DNA of 64,000 nt, from contig NOKP01000039.1 of NCBI GenBank assembly GCA_002682825.1, forward strand, positions 232,633 to 296,632, read 5' to 3'. Below are positions 1 to 11,986 of this stretch, piece after piece; the stretch's first letter is position 1; every line of letters begins with the position of its first letter. The notes beneath the pieces were generated by a model. It had not been told where the DNA came from, ran no database searches, and was given only the letters and a program-made list of their open reading frames with translations. The stretch is from Neonectria sp. B-13 (taxonomy: Eukaryota > Ascomycota > Sordariomycetes > Hypocreales > Nectriaceae). The position numbers were made by a program, and so were the translations under genes.

Positions 1-328
1 CGGTCCAGGATCCTTCAGCAGTCACGCTAATGCTCATGATATGTGTATGCCTTGGGCCAGTCCGCGATGCTAAAATCCTCTAGATTCTCTCTACACGTTT
101 TGGATTTGTCCTCGAGTGTGACGAGTGCTACATGAGAGAGAGCGCGGACCTCATCTCCTGCGTTTACCATTCCTCTACAACTGTTGGGTCGGGCACGTGG
201 GATGTAGGCGCTCCGCCGAGCTGCGCATTCCAAACATACACTATCGCAAACGTCCAACCGAGTCGCCGAGCCCCCCTCCGGCAACCGACAGAATTGCTTC
301 ATTTTGGTCGCAAATTTTCTTCCCAGGG
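1..328. other. 5' flank of the ankyrin gene
   Basis: No gene is recognised here. The reading frame of the downstream ankyrin gene stays open upstream to an in-frame ATG at 125, which would add 68 residues rich in Arg and Pro. I prefer the ATG at 329 because the helical N-terminal domain begins there with Met-Asp-Pro-Leu, the usual start of this fungal domain. Confidence 0.4.
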
Positions 329-2706
329 ATGGATCCCCTTCAGAGTCGCATCGAGCAGGAATCCCTCCAGGACTTAATTGCCTCATGCCGCCAAGTCGCC
401 GATGACTGCGCCAGCATCGCCAACTCCCTCAACACAGGGCCAGTCACCTTGGCTGCGCTCTCGAGGGAAAGTCGAGCCATAACAGATGCCCTCAACAGGG
501 TCCATGACCTCAGCAAAGCAAACGACATCGACGCCGAGAGCATTCGAGCTTCTAACAACGAATTCATCTATTCCGTCTCGAAAGACGTCCACGAGCTGAG
601 AGCAGCCGTCAAGCGCATCAAAGCGCAGGACCGAGATAGTGGCATCGACCTGGCTGAACCGGCTGGTGTTCGCCCTCACCTCATTATTGTTTGGAATGAG
701 CCAGCTCTGAAGGTCTCCCTGGGACGAATGCGCACTCACCAAGCCTCATTACACACTCTTCTCAACACTGCGACGAGGCAAGTTACCGTGTGCCTTTCCC
801 AAGATCCGGAGTGCTAACTCGGTGAAGCAGGTCAGGATACAGCTTTGGAGACGATGTCAGCAGCAGGCGCCGCGTCATTGAGCCTGACGCTGGCGTGGAT
901 GAGGCGCTGAGGGAGCTGGGCAGGCGCTTCACTACGCCGAACCAGCGAAGTCGTGTGCTCCCCAGAGTTAGCGACTCTGCCGAAATACAGGTACTTCTCG
1001 ACACGCTCGTGCCGCCGTCGGGTGTGATCTACAAGCGGACACCAGAGGTGGCGCAACAACTGCATCAGGCCATCGAGAAGACCGACGAGGAGGCAGTTTT
1101 CAAAATCCTGCTAGATCGAGCCGACCCAAACATATTGTTGCCCGGATCGATGCTCTCACCCTTGCACCGGGCCTTCGATCAGAAGCACCTTCTGATCGCC
1201 GCGTTTCTCGCCGTGGCCGGGGCAGACGTCGATGAGCCAACCACGGATGGGGAGACGTCTCTGATGCGCGGCATTATATGCGGGTTCTCGGAACAGTTTG
1301 CAACACTCGCGTTGCATCTTGGGGCACGGATCAATGCAATTGACAATGAAGGTCGCTGTGCGCTCCATTACTCTGCGGCGTCCAACGTTGTCGATGACGA
1401 GACTATGGGCGTCCTGATCAACGCTGGTGCCGACCTCAACCTCGTCGACGATGAAAAGGGGCAGACACCACTACATATAGCAATCCAACAAGCCCGGTGG
1501 AATTCTGCAACAAAGCTCATTCAGGCCGGCGCGGACTTGGAAGTGCGGCAGCCAGACGGAAGGACGGCACTGCATTTAGCAATCTCGATGCGAAACCACG
1601 AGTTTGCGCAGTTATTAATATCTCGCGGAGCCAAGGTAGACAAAGTGTTGCGTGAGCACACGCCATTGACGATGGCTATCAGCTTACAGTGCACTGCTAT
1701 TACAGCTGTACTCATCGACAGCGGAGCGGACCCTAACCTGGCGAGCCGCAACGGCAATACGCCGCTCCTCGCCGCGGCCTCGACGGGGCACGACGAAACG
1801 GTCCGATATCTCTTGGCTCACGGTGCGGATCCCTCCGCATGCCCGGGCCAGTCCGGGTATTCGGCGATGCACATGGCGGCGCACAAGGACAATCAACATA
1901 TCCTGCAGCTCCTCGCCTCTTCAGGGGCTCCGGTCGATCCACTAGACAGAGCCTGCGAGACTCCGCTCTTGGTGGCCGCGAAGCTTGCGAACGGCGACAG
2001 TGCCCGGCGGTTGATCAAGCTCGGCGCCGACACGGAACGTATTGGGCCAGACGGCATGAGCGTGCTTTCCCACGCCGTCAAGGCGGGCGACCTGAAGCTG
2101 GTCAACGCACTGCTCGACATGGGCACTAGGATGCCGTCTTCGACAGTGAGTCGGGACAGTATGAGCGACGAAGAGTACCAGGTGCCTGAGCCCCAGACGA
2201 CACCCATTCACATGGCCGCACAGCACGCGCGGGATGACATCCTGATCCGCCTGGTGTCCTGTGGCGCATCTCTGGAGAGCACCGTCTTCCCTGGCCGCAC
2301 ACCACTTACCGTAGCAGCGTCTCACGGGCACCTCTCGACAGTCCAGCTACTACTACGACTTGGGGCCAACCCACGCACCCTGACTGCGTACGGCGACACT
2401 GTGCTCTTCGAGGCATCAGCGAACCAAGCGACGCTCAAGTATCTTATCCAGCAAGGCGTCGACGTCAACCACCGTAACGGCCAGGGAGCTACGGCACTAC
2501 ACTATGCAGCCCTGCGCGGCCATATCGGGGCAGTCCGATTCCTACTTGAGAAAGGGGCGCGACAGTTCCACGCGAGTGCCGTGTACGATGCGTGGGAGGA
2601 GAGGAACGGTGGAGGACTGTATCGGCAGGGGACGCCGGCGGGCATCGCGCTACAGCGCAATCTGACCAAGGTGGCGGACTTGATTGAGAAGTGGAAGTAT
2701 AACTGA
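329..2706 (+). CDS. Ankyrin-repeat protein with fungal helical N-terminal domain
   Basis: The model joins 329..777 and 831..2706 and gives 774 residues. Residues 1 to about 150 form a helical region that starts MDPLQ and resembles the N-terminal domain found in many fungal ankyrin and STAND proteins. From about residue 250 to the end there are roughly fifteen ankyrin repeats, with repeated TPLxxA and GAD-x-N/D signatures. This is a protein-interaction scaffold; no enzyme domain is visible and the partner is unknown. The intron is the notable point. The two frames join only with a GC donor (GCAAGT at 778), branch site CTAAC at 814-818 and acceptor AG at 829-830, giving a 53-nt GC-AG intron. 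A GT donor at 790 would also keep phase but leaves a 41-nt intron with a poor donor. The repeat domain is certain and the junction is likely. Confidence 0.85.
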
Positions 2707-4033
2707 TGAACGCATGGATGAACACACGGATGGGCGGACGGTGATTCGGGTGGGGTTTTACGACTGAATGAATTACTGACTGGCTGGCTGTATTGTACTA
2801 TCTGTACTGTACTCTGCTGTCCTCTACTACCTTTTAATGTTAGCTACAAAAGATACCAACCTTTAAGCGAAGATGATGCATCATGGGGTTGTTTTATCGT
2901 GATGTGTCGAGGATGCCACATCAGCCCACTTCGATGTCTATGATGGTTACCAATTTGTCACAATTTAGAGATGAAATCGATAAATGTCATGTTCCCTGAA
3001 ATACACCATCAGCGCAACATCGTCTTAGTGCAAGGTAGGCTAGGATGGTTCTCATGTCACACGCTCATGGCGGCAACAATTATGGCCAACATGGGAAAGT
3101 ACCAACAAGGCCGTAACTTAGATTTCGCGGGCCACCCCCACCCAAAAACATGCAGAGCGTCCCATCCCGGTAGACGGTCGCGTGGGTGTTTGCCTTGAAG
3201 AAGCAACTCTTGCCGGCGTGGGCCGTGGGTTTGAATTGCCAATTTACACTACCCAGACACTAAGCGTCATGGACAAGCCAGCCTTCTCTGCCTTGGATAA
3301 AAGGCGCACCTGTTAAAGATGGGGAAACGTGTTTTGCTTTGCGCGGATGGACGAGGCTCCGACGCACAGAAAGTGACGTGATGCAATGTGGCCGGCGGAA
3401 GTTATTGAGTGTGCATCCATCCCTACCTGCCTGCCTAGCCAGCAGGTGGCTGTGGCCTTTGAATTGCTTGTTGGGGCGGCGTATTTCTGTCCAATCTCAA
3501 TTCATCATGAGCCCTGCCACAGGCCACGGGCCATCCTCAACCGTATCCGTACCCGTACTTCCATTTCCAGGGCATAGCTTAGAAAGGACTACTGACGTAA
3601 TGTCTCGCCGTCGAGGGATGGGAACCAGCACCCAGCACCCAGCCGTCGCCCGTCGCATCATTCCATCTCCCCTTGGACCCCATCTCACCTTGGGTAAACC
3701 ACCTTGCCATTTCTTCATCATTGCTGCATCTCGAATTGCACTCTTGGTGATTCCATTCGCATAATCATAAACCCTGCAACAATCAACCAACCGCCGAGAA
3801 AATACTGCCCCGCCTGCTCACTTTCCGCTGTCTCACCTCCCTGGCCCATTTCCAACCCCGCAATCGGCCCCTTGTAAATTCACCCTACGCCGATCAAATC
3901 GCAACACTACAGGGCGTACCAAGAGCTACACCACATAAACATCAACGACGCCAGCCATCTCCCATCTCTCTCTCCTCCCTCCCCTCCTTCTCCTCCCCTT
4001 CGCATCGCCTCCCCCGCCCAAACTCCAGCAACC
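2707..4033. other. Intergenic region, KES1 promoter side
   Basis: I see no gene. The reading frames present are short and have no recognisable motif. The last 80 bases before the KES1 start are a pyrimidine (CT) tract, a common core-promoter or leader feature in filamentous fungi. Confidence 0.5.
3953..4020 (+). promoter_or_regulatory. CT-rich leader tract upstream of KES1
   Basis: A run of almost pure C and T ends 13 bases before the ATG at 4034. CT tracts just upstream of the start are typical of well-expressed filamentous-fungal genes. The regulatory role is inferred from position only. Confidence 0.4.
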
Positions 4034-5368
4034 ATGTCCTCGTCCGGTTCCGCCACGCCTGCCCAGGCCAACAGCAGCAGCTGGACTGCCTTTCTCAAGG
4101 TCTTGCGCCCTCTCCTTTTCAACCAAGATGGCATCTCCTTGAGGGCTATCTCCCCTGAGGACCAACCGCGGCTGACCCGTCTCTCATAGTCCATCGCTTC
4201 CTTCAATGGCGACCTCTCGTCCCTCACCGCGCCTCCCTTCATCCTCTCCTCGCAGTCCCTCACCGAGTTCTCCGCCTACTGGGCAACCCACCCTCCCGTT
4301 TTGACCGCCCCCGCCGCCGAGGCCGATCCTGCCAAGCGCACCATGCTCGTGCTCAAGTGGTTCTTGTCCACTCTCAAACACCAGTACGCCAGCCGCAGCG
4401 AGCAATACGGCAATGAGAAGAAGCCCCTCAACCCTTTCCTCGGCGAGCTCTTCCTCGGCACCTGGTCCGATGATGCTGGCACCACCACTCTCGTCTCCGA
4501 GCAGGTTAGCCATCACCCACCCGCCACCGCCTACTGCGTCCGCAACGACAAGTCAGGCGTCGAGCTCGAGGGTTACAACGCCCAGAAGGCCACCTTCAAG
4601 AGCACCATCATCGTCAAGCAGATTGGCCATGCCGTCCTCCGCGTGCCCCTCCCATCCGGCGAGATCGAATCATACCTCATCACCCTCCCCTCACTCCACA
4701 TTGAGGGCCTCATCTTCGGCTCCCCGTTTGTCGAGCTCGATGGCACCAGCTTCATCGCCTCCTCTAGCGGCTACACCGCAAAAATCGACTACAGCGGCAA
4801 GGGCTGGCTCTCGGGCAAGAAGAACAGTGTGATTTGCACCGTCACCCCTACTGGCAAGGACAAGGAGGTGCTCTACAACGTCACCGGTCAATGGAACAAG
4901 GCCTTTGAGATCTACGAGGGCCCCGCCAAGTCAAACTCAAAGTCCACTCTCGTCGCCACATACGATGCCGTCGCTACGCCCCAAACCGAGTTCAAGGTCT
5001 CCCCCATAGACAAGCAGCACCCCCTTGAGTCTCGCCGTGCTTGGGCCAAGGTCGCAGAAGGCATCCAGAAGGGCGACATGGACATCACCGGCATTGAGAA
5101 GGGCAAGATTGAGCAGGCCCAGCGCACGATGCGCGCCAAGGAGAAGTCTGAGAACCGCTCATGGGAGCGTCAGTACTTTACCGCCGTCGAGGGCACTGAT
5201 GCCGTCCTCGAGAAGCTTGGCAAGGTCATTGGTGTGCCTCTCGATGGCGAAGCCGACAAGACTGGCGGCCTCTGGCGATTCGACAAGGTCAAGGCCGAGA
5301 AGCAGGCGGCCACGGAGCTGAGCAGTGACGACGTGGCCAAGATCGAGAAGGAGCTGTTGGGCTGGTAG
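4034..5368 (+). CDS. kes1: Oxysterol-binding protein, KES1/OSH4 type
   Basis: The model joins 4034..4099 and 4190..5368 and gives 414 residues, close to the roughly 434 of yeast Kes1. It is a short OSBP-related protein with only the lipid-transfer barrel and no PH or ankyrin domain. The family signature EQVSHHPP is at residues 126-133, and the KKPLNPFLGELF segment at about 99-110 belongs to the ligand tunnel. Such proteins exchange sterol for PI4P between ER and Golgi or plasma membrane and act as cytosolic sterol sensors. Exon 1 supplies the conserved lid start (SSSWTAFLK, then SIASFNGDLS), which fixes the junction. The donor GTCTTG is weak, but phase, the GCTGAC branch site and homology all agree. 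Confidence 0.95.
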
Positions 5369-5965
5369 TTCCGGCCACAGGCAATCGGGGGCTATGATGG
5401 TGCGAGCAAAAATAAGACGTGGACATGGTGGATGTAATGAAGCGAAGACCGGAAAGGGAGGGAACCCAGAAGTGTCCCAAAAACACCAAAGAGAAGGATA
5501 GCTTACAATGCATAGCGGTTGGCTCCTCTCTCCTTTTTTTCTTCTGCGTAGATATTTTACGACTTGGACGACGTGAGACGGCGAACCTGTACGATAATCC
5601 AAAAGACAATTAAATTACTCTCGTGCCCCAGCTTTCCAAGTGATGAATGATCCAACCAAATGCAATCAACAGGCATCACGTTGAGTTGGCAAGGCGTTGC
5701 AGGGACACCACACACGGAGACCTCATCATGGGACCAGTGATTGTGCATCATCTTTTTCTCTTTTTCGTGTTTTACTTATTTCACCCAACTCCCGCTCTTG
5801 ACTAGGGACTGCAATTTTCTGACGGGGATCGCCTTTCGACTACCGTGGGTTCAGCCCAGACGGGAGCGTTTCCACCTCGCCACGTCCCCCTCCTCTTAAA
5901 GGCATGCACTATGTTGTCGCTAGTCTGGGGATATTACTGCGGGCCCGAAAATGACGTTAAGACGT
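5369..5965. other. Convergent 3' intergenic region (KES1 / FBA1)
   Basis: This lies between the 3' ends of two convergent genes. It should hold both 3' UTRs. I see no gene. Confidence 0.5.
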
Positions 5966-7262
5966 TTAAATAGTGCCAGCAGTGTTGAAGTCCTTGAGAG
6001 CCACCTTGACACGGGCAGTCATGGTCTTCTCACCCTCGCGGACCCAGACACGGGGCTTCACAGGGGAGTTAGTATCAAATGCCATTGAATAAATGAGTCA
6101 CAGATAGGGACAAACTCACATCGAAGTACTTCTTGTTGGGCTTGTCGTCACCATCGGGGTTGCCGATGGAAGTGGAAACGTAGTCCTTCTTGTTGACCAT
6201 GTAGTCTCGGATACCCTCAGTGTAGGCGAACTGCATGTCAGTGTCCATGTTGACCTTGACAACGCCGTGGCTGATGGCCTCGGTGTACTCCTCCTTGGAG
6301 GAGCCGGAGCCGCCGTGGAAGACGAAGAAGACGGGCTTGTCGAGGCTGGAGCCGATGGCGGCCTTGACGTGGGCCTGGTGCTTGCCGAGGAGCTCGGGGT
6401 GCAACTTCACGTTGCCGGGCTTGTAGACACCGTGGACGTTGCCGAAGCCAGCGGCGATAGAGAAGTAGGGGGAGATGGCGGACAGGGTGTTGTAGATGTT
6501 GAGGATGTCCTCGGGCTGGGTGTAGAGGGAGTTGTTGTCAACATCCTCGTTGTTGACACCGTCCTCCTCGCCACCAGTGATGCCAATCTCCATCTCAAGC
6601 CATTGCTTCATGGGAGCAGCACGCTTGAGGTACTCGGCGGTGGTGGAAAGGTTCCACTCAACGGTCTCCTCAGACAGATCAATCATGTGGGAGCTGAAGA
6701 GAGGCTCGCCGTTGACCTTGAAGTAGGCCTCATCGGCATCGAGCATGCCATCGAGCCAGGGCAGGAGCTTCTTGGCGCAGTGATCGGTGTGGAGGACGAC
6801 AGGGACACCGTAGGTGGGGGCGATGGAGCGGATGTAGTGGGCGGCAGCAACGGAACCGGCGATGGAGGCAGCCTGGTTGGTGTTGCTCACACCCTATGGA
6901 GTTGATGTTAGCGATGGCGACTCTATGATACAAGGTTTAAAATATTACATACCTTGCCAGCAAAGTAGGCGGCACCACCCTGGGAGAACTGGAGGATAAT
7001 GGGAGACTTGGAGTCGCGGGCAGCCTCGAGAGAAGCAACGACGGTGGAGGAAGAGGTGACGTTCTATGGTGTTGTAGGTCAGCGGCTATCCTGAGTGGGC
7101 GATGCGTATTCCATCATGTAAATTCGATCGTGTTTTGGGGGTGGTCAGACGTACAATGGCGGGGATAGCGAACTGGTTCTCGCGAGCGTACTCGAACAGG
7201 CGGAGGACATCATCGCCAACGATGACGCCAGTCTTGCGGGTCAGGACATCTTGAGCACCCAT
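5966..7262 (-). CDS. fba1: Fructose-bisphosphate aldolase, class II
   Basis: Four exons (7262..7155, 7063..6953, 6893..6120 and 6055..5966, read on the minus strand) give 360 residues, close to fungal Fba1. It cleaves fructose-1,6-bisphosphate to dihydroxyacetone phosphate and glyceraldehyde-3-phosphate in cytosolic glycolysis and works in reverse in gluconeogenesis. The class II zinc and catalytic motif HTDHC is at 108-112 (Asp110 catalytic, His111 ligand). GNVHG and HGGSGS carry the other His ligands and phosphate-binding residues, and VNMDTD lies near the active site. All introns have GT donors and AG acceptors in matching phase. The protein is complete, and a 2.6 kb gene-poor region lies upstream. 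Confidence 0.97.
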
Positions 7263-9838
7263 GATTGCGGTTGTGTTTGAGGATTGTAGGGTTGTTGAAG
7301 AAGGAATAGTATTCGATCGATCGAGACGCAGGTCAACTCGGGCAAGTCGAGGTAATAAATGGGAGGGAGGAGAAGATTCTGTTGAGCAAAAGAAGATTGT
7401 CAGTTGATGGGGGGGAACGATGACGGCAAGGAGGGGCGTGGCGCGGGGTTTTCTGGACGAGCGAAGCTTATCGATAAGGCCTAGGGAGGCTTTGGGGATA
7501 GGGACAGGGGAGGGGTAAGGACAGAAAACGACCGAAAAAAACAACCGCGCACAGAGCAAGACGGGTTTGACAGGGGCGAGCAAGCAGTAACCGCAGCAGT
7601 ACGAGGGAGTGCACGGCTCAAACAGGGGCCAGAATGGGATCATCCAGTGGCAGCGGTTGGAGCGTTGACTGGCAGCTGGCCTTTGCTCCCCGCCAGCATG
7701 AGACGATGAGGCGAGGTGAGGTGAGGTGAGCCAAGGTGACCTGTTGTTCGGTGAAACCCAGGCCATGCATGATAAGGGAGGGCGGATCGCTCATCTCGCG
7801 GCCTGCGATGCCCAATTTCATTTGCAAACACCTTGTCTCGATTGGCGAAGATGCGCACCACTGGAGACCGCTGGGGCACCGCAGAGAGGCCGGGCCCCTT
7901 GGCCGTGGGATGTCTCTGAGTATGGCTAGCTTTGAGATGGGCTGAGGCGCCATGACAGCAGCGGGTGTGTAAAGTGAGGCGACCGGCGACCGGCGAGCAG
8001 CTTCGCAATCAGGAGCGGCGACACCGCACAAGAGAGGGTCTCAATGTTCTCGGTTGGCTCTCTGGCTTGCTGGCTTGCTGGCTTGCTGGCTCTCTCGCTC
8101 CCTCTTGCGTCTCACCGCACACCTCAGCCCAGAATCTGCTTCGGCAGCCATCCCGCAGCTCCCCGGTTGGTGGTTCGTCTTTCCTCGCCTTCACACCTTG
8201 GCCTCTCTACCTCTCTCATGCTCCCTCACCACGGCGCTGTGGCACCGCGACATCGGCCCAGTTTGCTCGGCGCAATGCGTTGCGAGGCAAGCGCAAGCTT
8301 AAGCTCAAGGCCCCAGCCAGACCCAGCTCCAGCTCTCCCGTGGATCTGGCATGGTGGATGGCCGGAGACCGATGGCTCACTCGAGCTAGCGGGAGCTCCC
8401 CTGGCGTTGAACTGAGGGTTCCTCCTCGGTGGTATAGTGGGGGCATAAGAACAGAGCGGCCCCAATGGGGCCGGGCAATTGCGTTGCAGAGTGATGGTGG
8501 CTCGACTTACACGACAGATCTCCGAGCCGCGATGGTGGACGACAAGCGACAAAGCGGGTTGGGGTGGAGGTTTGGTGGAGTGGGTGGTGGATGAAGGGTG
8601 GGAGAAAATCGAGGCGAGTTCGACACTTTAAAGACTCAATTCACTAAACGGAGAAGCCAACCTTCTGGCCGAGGGGAAGGGGGGGCTTCGACGGACTTAT
8701 ACTACATGCGATACCTCCCTCATTGCCGAGCTTCTCTTCCTACCGTAGCCGATGCAGGCAACGCCTCGGGGGTGCTGGACGGAAACATGCGGGACGGCGA
8801 AGCCCTTTCAGCCCGTCCATCGGGGAGACTTGGCCCATCACTCGTCGCCGTTGGCAAACTCGCTGACCTCTATTTTCGTGTGACCCCATATCCCCCGCAT
8901 CCATTTGACACCGTGATTGCCACGGTTGGCTGGCGTCGCGACGGTGTGGTGCCGGCGGGACACAAGCGACACGCACCGGGCTTGGCCACAGTGACGAACG
9001 ACCGGGCTAACGCATGTGCAGTGCCGGTGGAATCTCGATATGCCGCAGTTGCAGTTTGTGATGCATGGTTATCCCCCCCCTTTCCATCCGTGCCTGCCAG
9101 TCTGTTGAGTCTGGCCTCGCGCTCAAGGATGTCCGGCGGGCATGGCGTCCGCGTCCCGGGCCAGACCCGGTGTCGGGCAACGATCCCCGGGAAGAGATCC
9201 CATAATTACAGGGGACAGATCCCGGAAAAGAGGAATTGCCAAAATAAAACGAACCAGAGAAATCAGCCGGGAAATCGGGTAACGCACCTGAGTCAATGGC
9301 CCTTGTCTCGTCGCTGGTTGACGGACTGGCGGACTGACGGAGTCCGGGGCTGCCATGTTGGCTTCACCGATACAATACGTACGACATCGCTCCGAAGCAT
9401 CCAGATTACCATGAGCTGATGCCCCATCTGTCGGCGAATCTATGGCTGGCACGACTCTCGCTTACACTTCTCGTCTGCTCGTTTGCTCGCCCATTCTCGT
9501 AGACGTTGTATTGGTCCCGGCAGCATCTTGATTCCATCGTGCCATTAGGTCATCAGTACGTAGCCATCCCTTTCCGCCAGCCATTAAAGCGCTCCAAAGC
9601 GTTGGCCTTACGAGATGCAAACCCCACCATGGCCTTAGTCCGTTTGACCCCGCTCTATCATGATGCCCTTGTGAATAGGATCCAAAGAAGCCCCTCCACA
9701 CTTGTGCAAGTGGAGCTCCCGGCTGACCCCCAATCCAACCACGCGTACCGACTTCCCCCACTCTGCCCCCACGAACCAGCAGTATCACACACATTCAAGT
9801 ATTCAGATTAGAGGGCCTTCTGTCATCCAAATCGGTTG
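7263..9838. other. Long intergenic region upstream of FBA1
   Basis: About 2.6 kb separates the FBA1 start from tRNA-Ile. Several open frames exist, the longest 273 codons at 8598-9419 on the plus strand. They are Arg/Pro-rich, lack domains and look like GC-driven chance frames. A short 8-bp tandem repeat lies at 8062-8094. The proximal part is presumably the FBA1 promoter and 5' UTR. Confidence 0.5.
8062..8094. repeat. 8-bp tandem repeat (TGGCTTGC)n
   Basis: The unit TGGCTTGC is repeated about three and a half times. It is a simple minisatellite with no coding role that I can see. Confidence 0.7.
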
Positions 9839-9934
9839 GCTTCCATAGCTCAGTTGGTTAGAGCTTCGTACTAATACTTCAACTTGCAAGTGTTGGTAAT
9901 GCGAAGGTCGCAGGTTCAAGCCCTGCTGGGAGCA
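9839..9934 (+). tRNA. tRNA-Ile (anticodon AAT) with intron
   Basis: The cloverleaf folds completely. The acceptor arm is GCTTCCA with TGGGAGC and discriminator A at 9934. The D stem is GCTC/GAGC, the anticodon stem TCGTA/TGCGA, and the T arm GCAGG-TTCAAGC-CCTGC. The anticodon AAT is at 9873-9875. A 22-nt intron (9877-9898) sits one base 3' of the anticodon, the canonical place for eukaryotic tRNA introns. A T-rich Pol III terminator follows at about 9959-9968. Confidence 0.95.
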
Positions 9935-10588
9935 TTTGATTGTTCACATCGCCTACCGATTTTCTTTTTGTCGTTTTGTCCGTTGTTTTCCATTCTTCTT
10001 TCCAAGATAGAATGATCAAATTTTTGGGCCACACTGCCTTTCTTTTTTCACTAGAGAGAAGTTCATAAGTGTACTCCTTTCTTCTTTACCCATCGTACTG
10101 CGTTTTACCCAGGTTTCATATGTCTCTCGATATTTGTTGAACTTACCCTACAACTCAGGTCGATCAGACGGCTGCCTGCCTGGAAAAGACTATTGGTACA
10201 GGTCACATGTTATATATGTGGTTCTTGTGCATGAATTCCTCGACATATGATATCATTAGAGGTTTGACTAAAGAAATTTCGTGGTTTGTTCTTAGATTTA
10301 CCAATTTGATAACGCCCGTGATAGCGAGGGGCTCAGCTTCTTTAACCTCCAACTGGTTCTTTGCCTCGGTTAAATATTAGAAAAATACCATTAGAACCAA
10401 TACTCCATGGAAAAGTATGGGATCCCGCTTGATTCTCCCGAGGAACTAATGCCACCGAACCGACATCGACATACAATGAACAGTATCGACGATACTTTCC
10501 CATCGCTTAGTCATCAACACCGATTTCTATCTCGCTGGTCACGCTTTAAAGTCAACCTCTCTCGCGACAGTTCCCTCAAAATACAGGC
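9935..10588. other. Intergenic region, BCS1 promoter
   Basis: This lies between the tRNA terminator and the BCS1 start. No gene is seen and it should hold the BCS1 promoter and leader. Confidence 0.5.
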
Positions 10589-11986
10589 ATGTCGACGGAA
10601 TCTGCCTCAGCGTCGGTGTTCAACATCAATGCCCTCTTCGAAAACCCGCTGTTTGCGGGTGGCATTGGCCTCGCTTCCCTCGGCGCAGTTGCAGCCTTCG
10701 CCCGCAAAGGCGCGATAGCGACCCTCGGAGCTGCCCGTCGTCGCCTGCTTGTCAATGTCGAAATCAGCAAGCAGGATCCCGCTTACCCGTGGGTGCTCGC
10801 ATGGCTGTCACAGCCTCGCGAGAACCTAGGGTTTATTACCTCTCGCCTCACCCGAATCCACAACTTGTCGGTAATCACGACGACCGCATCGCGAACAGGC
10901 GCCAACGGACCAGCGCATGCGCATTTCTTCCTACAACCTGGCTATGGACGACATATTGTTAAGTTCGGCAGCGCATATATTGCCGTCAATCGAGAAAAGC
11001 ACAACACGGCCAACATGAACACGGGCGAACCACACGAGATTGTTCAGATGACGACGCTCTGGGCACACCGACACGTCTTCGAGGACGTTTTCAGCGAGGC
11101 GCACCGACTGGCAGCCAAGGCGAACGAAGGCAAGACGGTTGTATACTCGGCTCGAGGAATGGATTGGATACCTCTGGGTGACCCCAGAAAGAAGCGACCG
11201 CTGGCTTCTGTGATCCTGGATGAAGGCGTCAAGGAGGCAGTCGTGGATGATGTGAAGGATTTCATGGAACGCCAGCAGTGGTATGTCGACCGAGGAATCC
11301 CATACCGAAGAGGATACCTGCTGTTTGGCCCCCCTGGGAGTGGAAAGACATCCTTCATCCAGGCGCTGGCAGGAGAGCTCGACTTTAGTGTCGCCATGAT
11401 CAACCTCAGTGAGATGGGGATGACGGACGACAAGCTGGCCTACCTGTTGACCAAGCTTCCCAAGAGGAGCCTCTTGCTCCTTGAGGATGCCGATGCCGCA
11501 TTCATCAACCGCCGACAGCGAGAGTCCGATGGTTACAATGGCGCTACGGTGACCTTCTCTGGTCTTCTGAACGCCCTCGACGGAGTGGCCGCTGGAGAAG
11601 AGCGGATTGCATTCCTGACTACAAACCATATTGATCGTCTTGATCCCGCGCTGATCCGGCCTGGCCGAGTGGACCTGATGCTTCGCATTGGCGAGGCGAC
11701 ACGATTCCAAGCTGCGCGGATGTGGGATCGCTTCTACGGGGACGTGGATGAGGATCACTCCGGCCGAGAGCGCTTCCTTGCTCGACTGGATGAGTTGGGC
11801 TTGTTTGGAGAGGGACCCGACGGGAAGCCATCGCACAGACACACGAGCACGGCGGCGATCCAGGGACTTTTCCTGTTCAACAAGAACGAGATGAAGGGCG
11901 CCATCGACATGGCTGAAGGGTTGATCCCGAAGAAGTTCGAGGCTGGAGAGGCAGTCCCAGAGGGTGCGATCAAGACTCCTGCGTGA
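10589..11986 (+). CDS. bcs1: Mitochondrial AAA ATPase BCS1 (complex III assembly)
   Basis: This is one uninterrupted exon of 465 residues. BCS1 is an inner-membrane AAA machine that moves the folded Rieske iron-sulfur protein across the inner membrane so that it can join the cytochrome bc1 complex. A single membrane segment lies at about residues 22-40, followed by the basic internal targeting sequence and the BCS1-specific domain. The AAA module shows Walker A GPPGSGKT at 247-254, Walker B ending LLLLED at 300, a sensor region TTNH at about 345 and arginine-finger motif RPGR at 357-360. The length matches the yeast protein (456). The first ATG after a plausible leader was chosen, and N-terminal membrane targeting agrees with it. 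Confidence 0.95.
   Translation: MSTESASASVFNINALFENPLFAGGIGLASLGAVAAFARKGAIATLGAARRRLLVNVEISKQDPAYPWVLAWLSQPRENLGFITSRLTRIHNLSVITTTASRTGANGPAHAHFFLQPGYGRHIVKFGSAYIAVNREKHNTANMNTGEPHEIVQMTTLWAHRHVFEDVFSEAHRLAAKANEGKTVVYSARGMDWIPLGDPRKKRPLASVILDEGVKEAVVDDVKDFMERQQWYVDRGIPYRRGYLLFGPPGSGKTSFIQALAGELDFSVAMINLSEMGMTDDKLAYLLTKLPKRSLLLLEDADAAFINRRQRESDGYNGATVTFSGLLNALDGVAAGEERIAFLTTNHIDRLDPALIRPGRVDLMLRIGEATRFQAARMWDRFYGDVDEDHSGRERFLARLDELGLFGEGPDGKPSHRHTSTAAIQGLFLFNKNEMKGAIDMAEGLIPKKFEAGEAVPEGAIKTPA

Noticed and set aside
125..328. Upstream ATG at 125 for the ankyrin protein
   Set aside because: The added 68 residues are low in structure, and the conserved domain starts at the ATG at 329.
790..830. 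GT-AG intron alternative in the ankyrin gene
   Set aside because: It keeps phase, but GTGCCT is a poor donor and 41 nt is short. The GCAAGT donor at 778 fits better.
6267..6905. Plus-strand frame of 212 codons
   Set aside because: It is antisense to the aldolase, which is certain.
8426..8446. tRNA A-box-like sequence (TGGTATAGTGGG)
   Set aside because: No acceptor stem, anticodon stem or B box follows, so it is not a tRNA gene.
8598..9419. Plus-strand frame of 273 codons
   Set aside because: It is Arg/Pro-rich with no domain, no splice context and no clear promoter. It is probably a chance frame in GC-rich intergenic DNA.
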